Of a stretch of 9,387 bases of DNA, positions 1-6,414 are shown piece after piece. Origin of the DNA: Gammaproteobacteria bacterium UBA2955. GTDB taxonomy: Bacteria > Pseudomonadota > Gammaproteobacteria > Pseudomonadales > Azotimanducaceae. The translations under genes and the position numbers were made by a program. The DNA is taken from assembly GCA_002348825.1 (NCBI GenBank), contig DEBN01000063.1:1139-10525 (forward strand), written 5' to 3'. Each line of letters begins with the position of its first letter. The stretch's first letter is position 1. The notes beneath the pieces are model-generated. The model had not been told where the DNA came from, did no database searches, and was given only the letters and a program-made list of their open reading frames with translations.

Positions 1-176
1 TGCAGGTTGTCGTCTTGATCAAGGGCGGACAACATGGGCACGGTTGAGCCTACACTCGGTCCCCACGCGTCTGCGTATTCTGCGTCCGCGTAGGCAAGCG
101 AACTCATCGCTGCTAAGGCGGTTGCCAACACCGAGCGCCGCAAAAGACTGAGCCAGTTAATTCGTTTTAATTCCAT
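1..176 (-). CDS. Exported redoxin-like (AhpC/TSA-type) protein, 5' part only
   Basis: This is the first 58 codons of a minus-strand gene whose 3' end lies outside the window. The ATG at 176-174 has a strong GGAGGAA Shine-Dalgarno at 183-189, six bases upstream. The N-terminus is a classic Sec signal peptide: basic residues K4, R5, R13 and R14, a hydrophobic stretch at about residues 15-27, and an AYA-DA cleavage site after A30. The mature start (WGPSVGSTVP, then LDQDDNLQ) resembles the first strand of peroxiredoxin/TlpA-like thioredoxin-fold proteins, which typically read VGxxxP followed by a DQxG-like segment. The active-site Cys would lie beyond the window, so the redoxin assignment is inference. 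If correct, it is a periplasmic thiol-redox protein. It follows selO on the same strand after 191 bp and probably has its own promoter. Confidence 0.7.
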   Translation of the reverse strand, partial: MELKRINWLSLLRRSVLATALAAMSSLAYADAEYADAWGPSVGSTVPMLSALDQDDNL

Positions 177-367
177 TCTCTGTTCCTCCGCAAAACATCG
201 AAAATCTTTGAGGCTGCAGTTTTCGCCAGCCGCCAAAGCTTGGTTATACCACGGTTTAATTCATCTATGTATGGAGGTCAATCGTAGATGAAAACCCGTA
301 GTGCGCGCAGGGTCGTATGAGCGTTGCAATGGCCTGTATCAGCAGACAAGAGTGCTTTATCGAGTTA
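177..367. other. Gap between selO and the redoxin-like gene, with an inverted repeat
   Basis: No convincing coding sequence lies here. The gap holds an AT-rich inverted repeat (260-269 with 283-292) listed separately. It also holds a possible minus-strand -10 element, TATAAC, at 248-243, with no clear -35 partner, and the Shine-Dalgarno of the redoxin-like gene. I see no intrinsic terminator with a T-tract after selO. Confidence 0.5.
260..292. repeat. Inverted repeat TTCATCTA...TAGATGAA (possible operator or RNA hairpin)
   Basis: TTCATCTA at 260-267 is the exact reverse complement of TAGATGAA at 285-292. Allowing one G-U pair and one more G-C pair, the stem extends to 10 bp (260-269 with 283-292) around a 13-base loop. 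On the minus strand the spacer contains TTGACC, a -35-like hexamer at 280-275, but I see no good -10 at the right distance. No T-run follows the repeat on either strand, so a terminator is unlikely. It lies about 84 bp upstream of the redoxin-like start codon, where a regulator could bind. Confidence 0.4.
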
Positions 368-1930
368 TCAAGAACTGCAAGACAGCATAGAGCAACCGGT
401 TCTGTTGCGCGCCCATTCTGGCCGCTTTTGCGCGTATTCCTCGTACTCTGTTTGCTCGTCATAGGGGCGACGTAATATTTCCAGTAACGTGTCTACTTTC
501 TCGTAGTTGCCGGCTTCGGCGTCATCGATCGCCATCTGCGCGAGATAATTTCGCAATGTGTACTTGGGGTTGGTTTTGTTCATCAGGCGCTGGCGCGCCT
601 GATCGTCCTGCTGTTGACGATCAGCTTCATCCAGATACTGCCGAAGCCAGTCGCGCATCTCCTCTCTGGCTTTGCCCTGAGTGTCAGCGGGGTCGTAGTA
701 GGCGTTTGTGAGCTGGGCGAATGGGTCGGTAGCGGCTGCGGTGACCTTGCTCAACCCGCGATAGAATAACGTCATGTCGATTTCGCAACTGCTCAATAGT
801 GCCAGCAACCGGTTGTTTAGCGCCTCATTATGCCGCTTTAAGCCAAGCTTGCTGGCCATCATGGACTGCCAGTGCTGTTGATAGCTGCGGGCGAACTCGG
901 TGAGCGCTTCTTCTAATGGTTTTGCATCCTCAATCAGCGGCAACAGCGCATTGGCCAGTTGCATTAGGTTCCATTGGGCAATGGCGGGCTGTTGGCTGTA
1001 GCGATAGCGACGATGGGTGGCGTCGGTGGTGTTCGGTGTCCATTCGGGATCGAAATCGTCAAGCCAGCCATAGGGACCGTAGTCGATGGTTTCGCCGAGT
1101 ATCGATAGGTTGTCCGTGTTCATTACGCCGTGTACGAAACCTACCCGCATCCAATGCACCATAAGCTCGGCAGTGCGTGCGCAAACTTCATTAAAAAACG
1201 CCAGATATTCGTCGCGGCCGATGCTCTGCTCAGGAACGATGAGCGGAAACTCGCGCCGGATGACGAAGTCGGTAAAGCGTCGCAGTAGGTCTTTCTCTTG
1301 CCGCGCGGCGAGCATCTGAAAGTGCCCAAACCGCACGAATGACGAGCTGACGCGACACACCACGGCACCAGGTTCCGGTGCCGGGTGGCCGTCGTACAAA
1401 ATGTCGCGCATAACCTTCTCGCCAGTGGCGATTAACGACAGGGCGCGGGTCGTAGGTATGCCTAAGTGATGCATTGCCTCTGAGCATAAGTATTCGCGCA
1501 ACGACGACCGCAGCACCGCCAGTCCATCAGCGCCGCGCGAGAACGGGGTCGGTCCGGCGCCTTTGAGTTGCAGCATTAGGTGGCCTTGGGAGAGGGGCAC
1601 CTCTCCCAAATTGATCGCGCGGCCGTCGCCGAGTTGGCCCGCCCAATTGCCAAATTGATGCCCACCGTAGCAGGTCGCGTGGGGATCCATGCCGGACAGG
1701 GTGCGGCTTCCAGAAAACGTCTGCACGAATTCGTCACTCCTGCATTGAGCTTTGCTCAGCCCAAGCATTTCTGCCACCTCTTGAGAGTAGTGGATTAATG
1801 TTGGCTGTATGGCTGGCTTAGGCTTCACGCGGGCGAAGAGCGCTTGGTTAATTTGCCGCTGATGCGACCCGGTTTCGGGGTCGCAGGGAAGTTGTGCAGT
1901 AAACTGATTGTCGAAGGTCAGATTGAGCAT
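368..1930 (-). CDS. selO: Protein adenylyltransferase SelO (YdiU/UPF0061 family)
   Basis: This 520-residue protein belongs to the SelO/YdiU pseudokinase family, which transfers AMP from ATP to Ser, Thr or Tyr of target proteins and is linked to oxidative-stress responses. Family blocks appear in order: GGHQFGNWAGQLGDGR at 89-104, LKGAGPTPFSR at 122-132, the SEAMHHLGIPTTRAL block at 150-164, HGVMNTDN at 267-274 and IDYGP at 282-286. D273/N274 and D283 match by motif and spacing the catalytic and metal-binding residues of characterised SelO. The protein ends in CSS (C518), where eukaryotic SelO carries selenocysteine; here the codon is TGC, so it is the Cys form. It is somewhat longer than E. 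coli YdiU (478 residues). The ATG at 1930-1928 has a weak AGGA at 1945-1942. The gene diverges from the P450 operon and looks intact. Confidence 0.95.
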   Translation of the reverse strand: MLNLTFDNQFTAQLPCDPETGSHQRQINQALFARVKPKPAIQPTLIHYSQEVAEMLGLSKAQCRSDEFVQTFSGSRTLSGMDPHATCYGGHQFGNWAGQLGDGRAINLGEVPLSQGHLMLQLKGAGPTPFSRGADGLAVLRSSLREYLCSEAMHHLGIPTTRALSLIATGEKVMRDILYDGHPAPEPGAVVCRVSSSFVRFGHFQMLAARQEKDLLRRFTDFVIRREFPLIVPEQSIGRDEYLAFFNEVCARTAELMVHWMRVGFVHGVMNTDNLSILGETIDYGPYGWLDDFDPEWTPNTTDATHRRYRYSQQPAIAQWNLMQLANALLPLIEDAKPLEEALTEFARSYQQHWQSMMASKLGLKRHNEALNNRLLALLSSCEIDMTLFYRGLSKVTAAATDPFAQLTNAYYDPADTQGKAREEMRDWLRQYLDEADRQQQDDQARQRLMNKTNPKYTLRNYLAQMAIDDAEAGNYEKVDTLLEILRRPYDEQTEYEEYAQKRPEWARNRTGCSMLSCSS

Positions 1931-2054
1931 TGCGAAAAACGTCCTACTTTATATACGTAACGAGCGCAGCATCCTACGGCCCGGAGGGGGTCTCGCCTGC
2001 CTTTTATCTTCGGTGTATGGTTGCACTTAGGGAGCAGGGATAGGAGGACTCGAG
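1931..2054. promoter_or_regulatory. Divergent intergenic region between selO and the P450 operon
   Basis: These 124 bp must hold the promoters of selO and the P450 operon. For selO, an AT-rich TATATA/TATAAA stretch at about 1948-1955 could be a -10 element, but no good -35 is visible. An imperfect 15-bp palindrome, CCTACGGCCCGGAGG at 1973-1987 with one mismatched pair, sits near the middle and could be an operator. On the plus strand AGGAGG at 2042-2047 is a strong Shine-Dalgarno, seven bases before the P450 start. I cannot identify a sigma-70 promoter for the P450 operon with confidence. Confidence 0.4.
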
Positions 2055-3299
2055 ATGGCTGAAGCCATAGACCAGAAGGCGCATATCGCCGACCCATACA
2101 CCATGGATTTGCGTGACATCGACGTCAGTCGCCCGGAACTTATGCAGTACGGTGTTCATTGGGATTATTTTGCGCGTCTGCGTGAAGAAGCACCAGTGCA
2201 TTACTGCGAAAACGGCATGTTCGGCCCATTTTGGTCGCTGACTAAATTCAACGACATTATGGCCATGGATAAAAATCATCATGATTTTTCGTCGGATTTA
2301 GGCATCGTGCTGCCGGACCGCCAGGAAGATTTTAAAACCCCTAATTTCATCGGTATGGATCCGCCGAAACACGATGTTCAACGTCGTACGGTGCAGGGCG
2401 TCGTTGCGCCTGTAAATCTGGCGAAGCTGGAATCGACCATACGCAGTCGGGCAGCTGCGATATTAGATTCGTTGCCGGTGGGTGAGACTTTTGATTGGGT
2501 GGATTTAGTGTCCATAGAACTGACCACGCAAATGTTGGCGACGATTTTTGACTTTCCGTTTGCTGAGCGTCGCAAGCTGACGTATTGGTCGGATATGGCC
2601 ACCTCCGGCGAGTTAGCCGGTGGGCCAACGCCTGAAGCGGACCGTCGCGCTGCGTTGCTGGAATGCCTCGAATACTTTACGGATTTGCGTAAGCGTCGCG
2701 CCAATGAGCCCTTGAAAAGTGATTTACTGTCGATGCTGGCGCATGGCAAAGACACCCAAAATATGCCGCCGATGGAGTTTTTGGGGAACTTGGTATTGCT
2801 CATAGTGGGTGGCAACGACACCACACGCAATTCAATCTCAGGTGGTGTGCTTGCGTTGAATGAAAATCCACAGGAGTACGAAAAATTAAGGAGCAATCCT
2901 GAACTGATTACGAATATGGTGTCGGAGATCATTCGTTGGCAGACTCCGCTCGCCTATATGCGACGCACCGCCAAACGTGACATTGAGTTTGGCGGCCAGC
3001 AGATGAAGAAAGGTGACAAGATCGCCATGTGGTACATCTCAGGCAATCGCGACAGTGAGGTTATCCCAGATCCGGACCGGTTTTGGATTGACCGTCCTCG
3101 GGCGCGCCATCATTTGTCATTTGGATTTGGCGTGCACCGCTGTATGGGCAATCGGCTTGCCGAGATGCAGTTGCGCGTATTGTGGGAAGAGATCATGCAG
3201 CGGTTCCGTATGGTTGAAGTGGCGGGTGACATTGAGCGGGTCCAGTCGAGTTTCGTGCATGGCTACGCATCGATGCCGGTGCGTGTGCATCCCTGGTAA
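2055..3299 (+). CDS. Cytochrome P450, CYP153-like (terminal hydroxylase of alkanes or terpenes)
   Basis: This is a complete 414-residue soluble bacterial class I P450. The heme-binding loop FGFGVHRCMG is at 356-365, with C363 the proximal thiolate ligand. The I-helix oxygen-activation motif GGNDTT is at 252-257, followed by RNSISGG. The ExxR motif is E291-R294, and the helix-C block MDPPKH is at 101-106. The runs GGNDTTRNS, SEIIRWQTPL and GNRLAEMQLRVLWEEI are hallmarks of CYP153, whose members hydroxylate the terminal carbon of medium-chain alkanes and related compounds such as limonene. I recognise the family from memory; subfamily and substrate are not established. CYP153 enzymes need a ferredoxin and a ferredoxin reductase, and neither lies in the window. 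The ATG at 2055 has a consensus AGGAGG upstream. It is the first gene of a three-gene operon. Confidence 0.92.
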   Translation: MAEAIDQKAHIADPYTMDLRDIDVSRPELMQYGVHWDYFARLREEAPVHYCENGMFGPFWSLTKFNDIMAMDKNHHDFSSDLGIVLPDRQEDFKTPNFIGMDPPKHDVQRRTVQGVVAPVNLAKLESTIRSRAAAILDSLPVGETFDWVDLVSIELTTQMLATIFDFPFAERRKLTYWSDMATSGELAGGPTPEADRRAALLECLEYFTDLRKRRANEPLKSDLLSMLAHGKDTQNMPPMEFLGNLVLLIVGGNDTTRNSISGGVLALNENPQEYEKLRSNPELITNMVSEIIRWQTPLAYMRRTAKRDIEFGGQQMKKGDKIAMWYISGNRDSEVIPDPDRFWIDRPRARHHLSFGFGVHRCMGNRLAEMQLRVLWEEIMQRFRMVEVAGDIERVQSSFVHGYASMPVRVHPW

Positions 3300-3323
3300 G
3301 TTAATTCGTGGTGATGAGTATCT

Positions 3324-3331
3324 GAGGGGAG
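3324..3331 (+). promoter_or_regulatory. Ribosome binding site that sets the SDR start
   Basis: GAGGGGAG lies just upstream of the ATG at 3334 and after the P450 stop codon. The reading frame is open further upstream (from 3013), but that part lies inside the P450 gene and carries no SDR sequence. The binding site and the Rossmann-fold start both support 3334. Confidence 0.75.
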
Positions 3332-3333
3332 TT

Positions 3334-4110
3334 ATGGCGCTTTCTAATTTGAGTCGGTCGATCGATGGTCTGGTTGCTCTGGTAACCGGCGCGGGTAGCG
3401 GCATGGGAGCCGCCACGGCCAAGTTGTTCGCAGATCAGGGCGCCCGAGTTGCGGCTATAGACATCAATGCTGAAGGCTTGCAGGAAGTGGTCGATGACAT
3501 TCAGGCTGCTGGGAAAGAGGCGCGTCCATGGGTGTTGGACTTGGCTGACACCCAGGCGACCGAAGCGGTTGTCGAAGAAGTAGCCGCTCAGTTTGGCGGT
3601 GTCGATTTGTTGATCAATAACGCGGGTATTTCGGTACCTGCGCCCATCGATCATGAGGATTATGGTCACGCCTGGGAGCGGTCGATTGCGGTATTGCTGA
3701 CCGCGCACACGTGCACTATCCGGGCGGCGCTGCCATGGCTGCGAGAGTCGGCAAATCCGCGCATTGTTAACATTGCGTCCACCGAAGGCCTTGGTGCGAC
3801 CAAATTCGGCAGTCCTTACACCGCAGCGAAGCACGGCGTTATTGGCCTCACGCGGTCGCTGGCGGTGGAGTTGGGTGACGAGGGCATTACCGTCAACTGT
3901 ATCTGCCCTGGCCCCATCAATACCGGCATGACCGCCGCTATACCCGACGATAAAAAGCAGATTTATGCACGGCGGCGAATTGCGTTAAAACGCTACGCAG
4001 ACCCCGAAGAAGTGGCCCATGGCACGTTGAATTTCTGTCTGCCCTCGGCCAGCTTTATGACGGGAGTTGCCTTGCCCGTGGACGGCGGCCTGACCATTAA
4101 AAACGCTTGA
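3334..4110 (+). CDS. NAD-dependent short-chain dehydrogenase/reductase (classical SDR)
   Basis: This is a 258-residue classical SDR, close to the usual 250 residues. The cofactor motif TGAGSGMG is at 18-25. D43 at the end of the second strand (AAIDIN) favours NAD(H) over NADP(H). D69 is the adenine-contacting aspartate, and NNAG is at 95-98. The catalytic residues are S149, Y162 and K166 (YTAAK). CPGPINTGM at 191-199 is the usual substrate-loop segment, and the C-terminus VDGG at 249-252 is typical. It starts 34 bp after the P450 stop. The natural inference is that it oxidises the alcohol made by the P450, or a later hydroxy intermediate, but SDR substrate specificity cannot be read from sequence. 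A role as a 3-hydroxyacyl-CoA or hydroxysteroid dehydrogenase is equally compatible. Confidence 0.92.
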   Translation: MALSNLSRSIDGLVALVTGAGSGMGAATAKLFADQGARVAAIDINAEGLQEVVDDIQAAGKEARPWVLDLADTQATEAVVEEVAAQFGGVDLLINNAGISVPAPIDHEDYGHAWERSIAVLLTAHTCTIRAALPWLRESANPRIVNIASTEGLGATKFGSPYTAAKHGVIGLTRSLAVELGDEGITVNCICPGPINTGMTAAIPDDKKQIYARRRIALKRYADPEEVAHGTLNFCLPSASFMTGVALPVDGGLTIKNA

Positions 4111-4122
4111 AGCAGCTGAGTT

Positions 4123-5496
4123 TTGAGTATTGACCGTATAAAGCCAACAACGCTGATCGCGTTTGGAGCCCCCGCTGTAGGTGCCGGCTACATGTATTTG
4201 TTGCTGGCACTTTACGTGATGAAATTTTCCACTGATGTGCTGCTCATAGCGCCAGCCGTTATGGGTTTGATTTTCAGTGTTTCGCGCATTTGGGACGCGA
4301 TTTCAGACCCGCTGGTGGGTTATCTGAGTGATCGCACCAGTACTTCTTTGGGACGTCGGCGCACGTGGATCTTAGTCAGTTTTGTGCCGATTGCCTTGGG
4401 TTTCTATGCGGTATTCGCGCCGCCTCAGGGGCTGAGTGTCGATGCGTTAAGTTGGTGGATGGCAGCGGCGGTCATCGGTTTTTATTCAGCGATGACGCTG
4501 TTTTTTGTACCGCATATGGCCTTGGGCGCTGAACTGTCCAATGACTATCACGAGCGCAGCCGTTTATTTGGCCTGCGCCATGCGTTTTATACCATCGGTT
4601 CGATCGTGTCGCTGGCGACCATGTACCTGTTGCTCAACGAAGAATTCCGCGACGGCGGTGATGTGCGATCGATGGCGCAGGAGTACGCGCTCTATGCTGT
4701 TATCGTGATGAGCGTACTGGTGCTTTACGCGGTGGTTAATTTGCGTGAGCGGCCGGAGTTTCAGGGGCGGTTAACTTCCAGTCCCCTATCGGCGTTTCGC
4801 GATGTCTGGCAAAACCCCCATGCGCGATTACTGGTCGTTGTTACTTTTATTGAAAACGTTGGGTCTTCCGCGATTGCGGTTTTAACGCTTTACGTCACTC
4901 AGTACGTCGTAGGCGCGCCGCTATCGGCCCCGCTTATTATTCTCGCGTATATGTTGCCGTCCACCGCGTCGGTGCCCATGTGGCTACCGCTGTCCCGCCG
5001 TTTCGGCAAAATCCGAGTCTGGATTTTTGGCATGGCATTATATGGGGTTGCCTTCGGCGGTATGTTTTTTCTGCCGTTCCTGGATACGGTCGATGCGCGC
5101 TTGGCACTTATTATCGCAATGGCTGCTTTCGCTGGGTTTGCCGCAGGGTGCGGTGGAACGATTGGGCCTTCGGTGCAGGGCGATGTCATCGATTATGACG
5201 AATACAAAACTGGTGAACGCAAGGAAGGCTCGTACTTCGCGGTGTGGAATTTCACTTATAAAAGCGCGCTTGGGTTCATGCTGTTGCTGACCGGGTTTGT
5301 TCTCGAAGCCGCGGGATTTATTCCTAATCAGCCGCAAACGATGACTGTGCAGGTCGCTATGGTCACGCTGTATGGGGCGTTGCCATTGGTGTGCTATGTG
5401 ATAGGTGCATTGCTGTTCAGCCGGTTTAAGCTAAACGAGCACGAATACTCCCTGATTCGCGCCGAATTGGATCGGCGCGCAACAGTCGCCAGCTAA
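4123..5496 (+). CDS. GPH-family (MelB-like) cation symporter of the major facilitator superfamily
   Basis: This 457-residue protein is very hydrophobic and consistent with about 12 membrane helices. Family signs are RIWDAISDP at 55-63, SDRTSTSLGRRR at 69-80 (the cytoplasmic loop), ALGAELSNDYHERSRL at 133-148 and DVIDYDEYKTGERKEG at 354-369. D58 and D62 align with the cation-site aspartates D55 and D59 of MelB, and D141 with MelB D124. The MelB sugar-binding D19 position is G22, so a galactoside is unlikely. The start must be TTG at 4123: an in-frame TGA lies at 4117-4119, and the next ATG falls inside helix 1. No strong Shine-Dalgarno precedes it, so translation may be coupled to the SDR, whose stop is 12 bp upstream. 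By context it probably imports the operon's substrate; the substrate is unknown. Confidence 0.88.
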   Translation: MSIDRIKPTTLIAFGAPAVGAGYMYLLLALYVMKFSTDVLLIAPAVMGLIFSVSRIWDAISDPLVGYLSDRTSTSLGRRRTWILVSFVPIALGFYAVFAPPQGLSVDALSWWMAAAVIGFYSAMTLFFVPHMALGAELSNDYHERSRLFGLRHAFYTIGSIVSLATMYLLLNEEFRDGGDVRSMAQEYALYAVIVMSVLVLYAVVNLRERPEFQGRLTSSPLSAFRDVWQNPHARLLVVVTFIENVGSSAIAVLTLYVTQYVVGAPLSAPLIILAYMLPSTASVPMWLPLSRRFGKIRVWIFGMALYGVAFGGMFFLPFLDTVDARLALIIAMAAFAGFAAGCGGTIGPSVQGDVIDYDEYKTGERKEGSYFAVWNFTYKSALGFMLLLTGFVLEAAGFIPNQPQTMTVQVAMVTLYGALPLVCYVIGALLFSRFKLNEHEYSLIRAELDRRATVAS

Positions 5497-6302
5497 CGGC
5501 CCTTGAAATTGCCGGCCCGGCGCTCGGCGACGGACCTTACTCCTTCTTTGTGGTCTTCGGTCTGTTGCAAACGATATTGCTCGGCCGCTTCGTGATCCGT
5601 TTGCGTTTTTACCGCCGCTGCGAGTCCATCGCGCATGGTTTTGCGCACAGACACCACGGCCAGGGGCGCGTTTTCTGCGATTTCTGAGGCCAACTTAATC
5701 GCTGCTTCGCGCAGCGTATCTCTGTCGGTTAACACATCGGCCAAACCTATCGCATAAGCTTCTTCACCGCCTATACGCCGACCAGTTAAAAACAATTTGT
5801 GGGCTTGTTGCTGTCCAATCAATCGCGGCAGGGTGTGGGTCAGACCGAAGCCCGGATGGAACCCGAGTTTGACAAAGTTGGCGGTAAAGCGTGCTTCCGG
5901 ACACACCACCCGAAAATCAGGCATTACCGCTAGGCCGAACCCGCCGCCCACGGCAGCACCCTGCACCGCCGCCACCACGGGTGTTTCGGTAGCGAACAAG
6001 CGCACTGCGGCGGCATATAACGGATTACCAGCATTCGGATCCCGGTCAGCGCGTTCCTCATTTCGGGTCGCACTGCCAAAGTCGTTGCCCGCGCAAAAGT
6101 GTTTGCCTTGAGAACACAGCACGATCGCACGCACCTCGTCGGTAGCATCCATTTGCTCGAAGGCACTGGCCAGATCGTTGATCATCTGGGTATCGAAAAA
6201 ATTATTTGGGCCTTTTTGGATCTCTACCACCGCAACGTGGTTATCGATGCTGATGCCAATGTCGGTGAAGTTCAGTGTTGCGGCTAGGCTTTGTGCTGCC
6301 AT
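5493..6302 (-). CDS. Enoyl-CoA hydratase/isomerase (crotonase) superfamily protein, atypical active site
   Basis: This 269-residue crotonase-fold protein is of standard length. The CoA/oxyanion-hole segments are present: FCAGNDF at 69-75 and VQGAAVGGGFGLA at 113-125. The C-terminus (EDHKEGVRSVAERRAGNFKGR region, 249-269) matches the usual DxxEGxxAFxEKRxPxF pattern. Aligned by eye with rat crotonase, E144 falls on G123 (GGGFGLA against GGGCELA) and E164 falls on F143. Both general acid/base glutamates are therefore missing, and simple enoyl-CoA hydration is doubtful. Isomerase, hydrolase or lyase chemistry is possible. The ATG at 6302-6300 was chosen for the AGGAG Shine-Dalgarno six bases upstream; a longer in-frame start at 6377 lacks comparable support. 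It is transcribed against both flanking operons, and its TAG stop overlaps the symporter's TAA stop. Confidence 0.9.
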   Translation of the reverse strand: MAAQSLAATLNFTDIGISIDNHVAVVEIQKGPNNFFDTQMINDLASAFEQMDATDEVRAIVLCSQGKHFCAGNDFGSATRNEERADRDPNAGNPLYAAAVRLFATETPVVAAVQGAAVGGGFGLAVMPDFRVVCPEARFTANFVKLGFHPGFGLTHTLPRLIGQQQAHKLFLTGRRIGGEEAYAIGLADVLTDRDTLREAAIKLASEIAENAPLAVVSVRKTMRDGLAAAVKTQTDHEAAEQYRLQQTEDHKEGVRSVAERRAGNFKGR

Positions 6303-6307
6303 TGGGG

Positions 6308-6315
6308 TCTCCTCT
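6308..6315 (-). promoter_or_regulatory. Ribosome binding site that sets the crotonase-family start
   Basis: On the minus strand AGAGGAGA lies just upstream of the ATG at 6302-6300, with AGGAG six bases from the start codon. This supports the 269-residue protein over the 25-residue longer reading frame. Confidence 0.75.
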
Positions 6316-6401
6316 CTAGGTCGAGCTGCTCGTGAGTTACATGCTTGGATGTTTGACCATGCGGCGCCGATTTGCAACGCTGGAGCACTGTTCGATTTTG
6401 C

Positions 6402-6406
6402 GGGGG
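6402..6406 (+). promoter_or_regulatory. Candidate ribosome binding site for the MBL hydrolase
   Basis: GGGGG at 6402-6406 lies eight bases before GTG 6415. This is the best Shine-Dalgarno-like sequence among the possible starts (ATG 6349, GTG 6406, 6409 and 6415). The match is moderate. Confidence 0.4.
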
Positions 6407-6414
6407 TGGTGCGA

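Larger units (their letters stand above)
6303..6414. promoter_or_regulatory. Divergent intergenic region with a small perfect palindrome
   Basis: This 112 bp gap separates the crotonase-family gene from the MBL operon and must carry both promoters. CGAGC-T-GCTCG at 6322-6332 is a perfect 5+5 inverted repeat next to the minus-strand ribosome binding site and could be an operator, though such short palindromes arise by chance. I see no convincing -35/-10 pair on either strand. If the MBL gene started at ATG 6349 instead, part of this region would be coding. Confidence 0.35.

Noticed and set aside
390..420. Short hairpin GCAAC...GTTGC near the selO 3' end as a terminator
   Set aside because: The stem is only five base pairs, lies inside coding sequence and has no T-tract.
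265..462. 65-codon minus-strand ORF overlapping the selO 3' end
   Set aside because: It lies out of frame over the conserved SelO C-terminus, with no ribosome binding site or recognisable domain.
2378..2932. 184-codon minus-strand ORF inside the P450 gene
   Set aside because: It is antisense to a clear P450, shows no recognisable domain, and its composition is that of a shadow frame.
3013..3333. Upstream in-frame extension of the SDR reading frame
   Set aside because: It overlaps the P450 gene in another frame, has no SDR-like sequence, and a ribosome binding site with ATG at 3334 gives a normal-length SDR.
3301..3834. 177-codon minus-strand ORF over the SDR
   Set aside because: It is antisense to conserved SDR motifs, with low-information Arg-rich sequence and no family resemblance.
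6178..6414. Upstream in-frame extension of the MBL reading frame
   Set aside because: Most of it is antisense to the crotonase gene and shows no conserved sequence. A start at 6349 cannot be fully excluded, but its ribosome binding site is weak.
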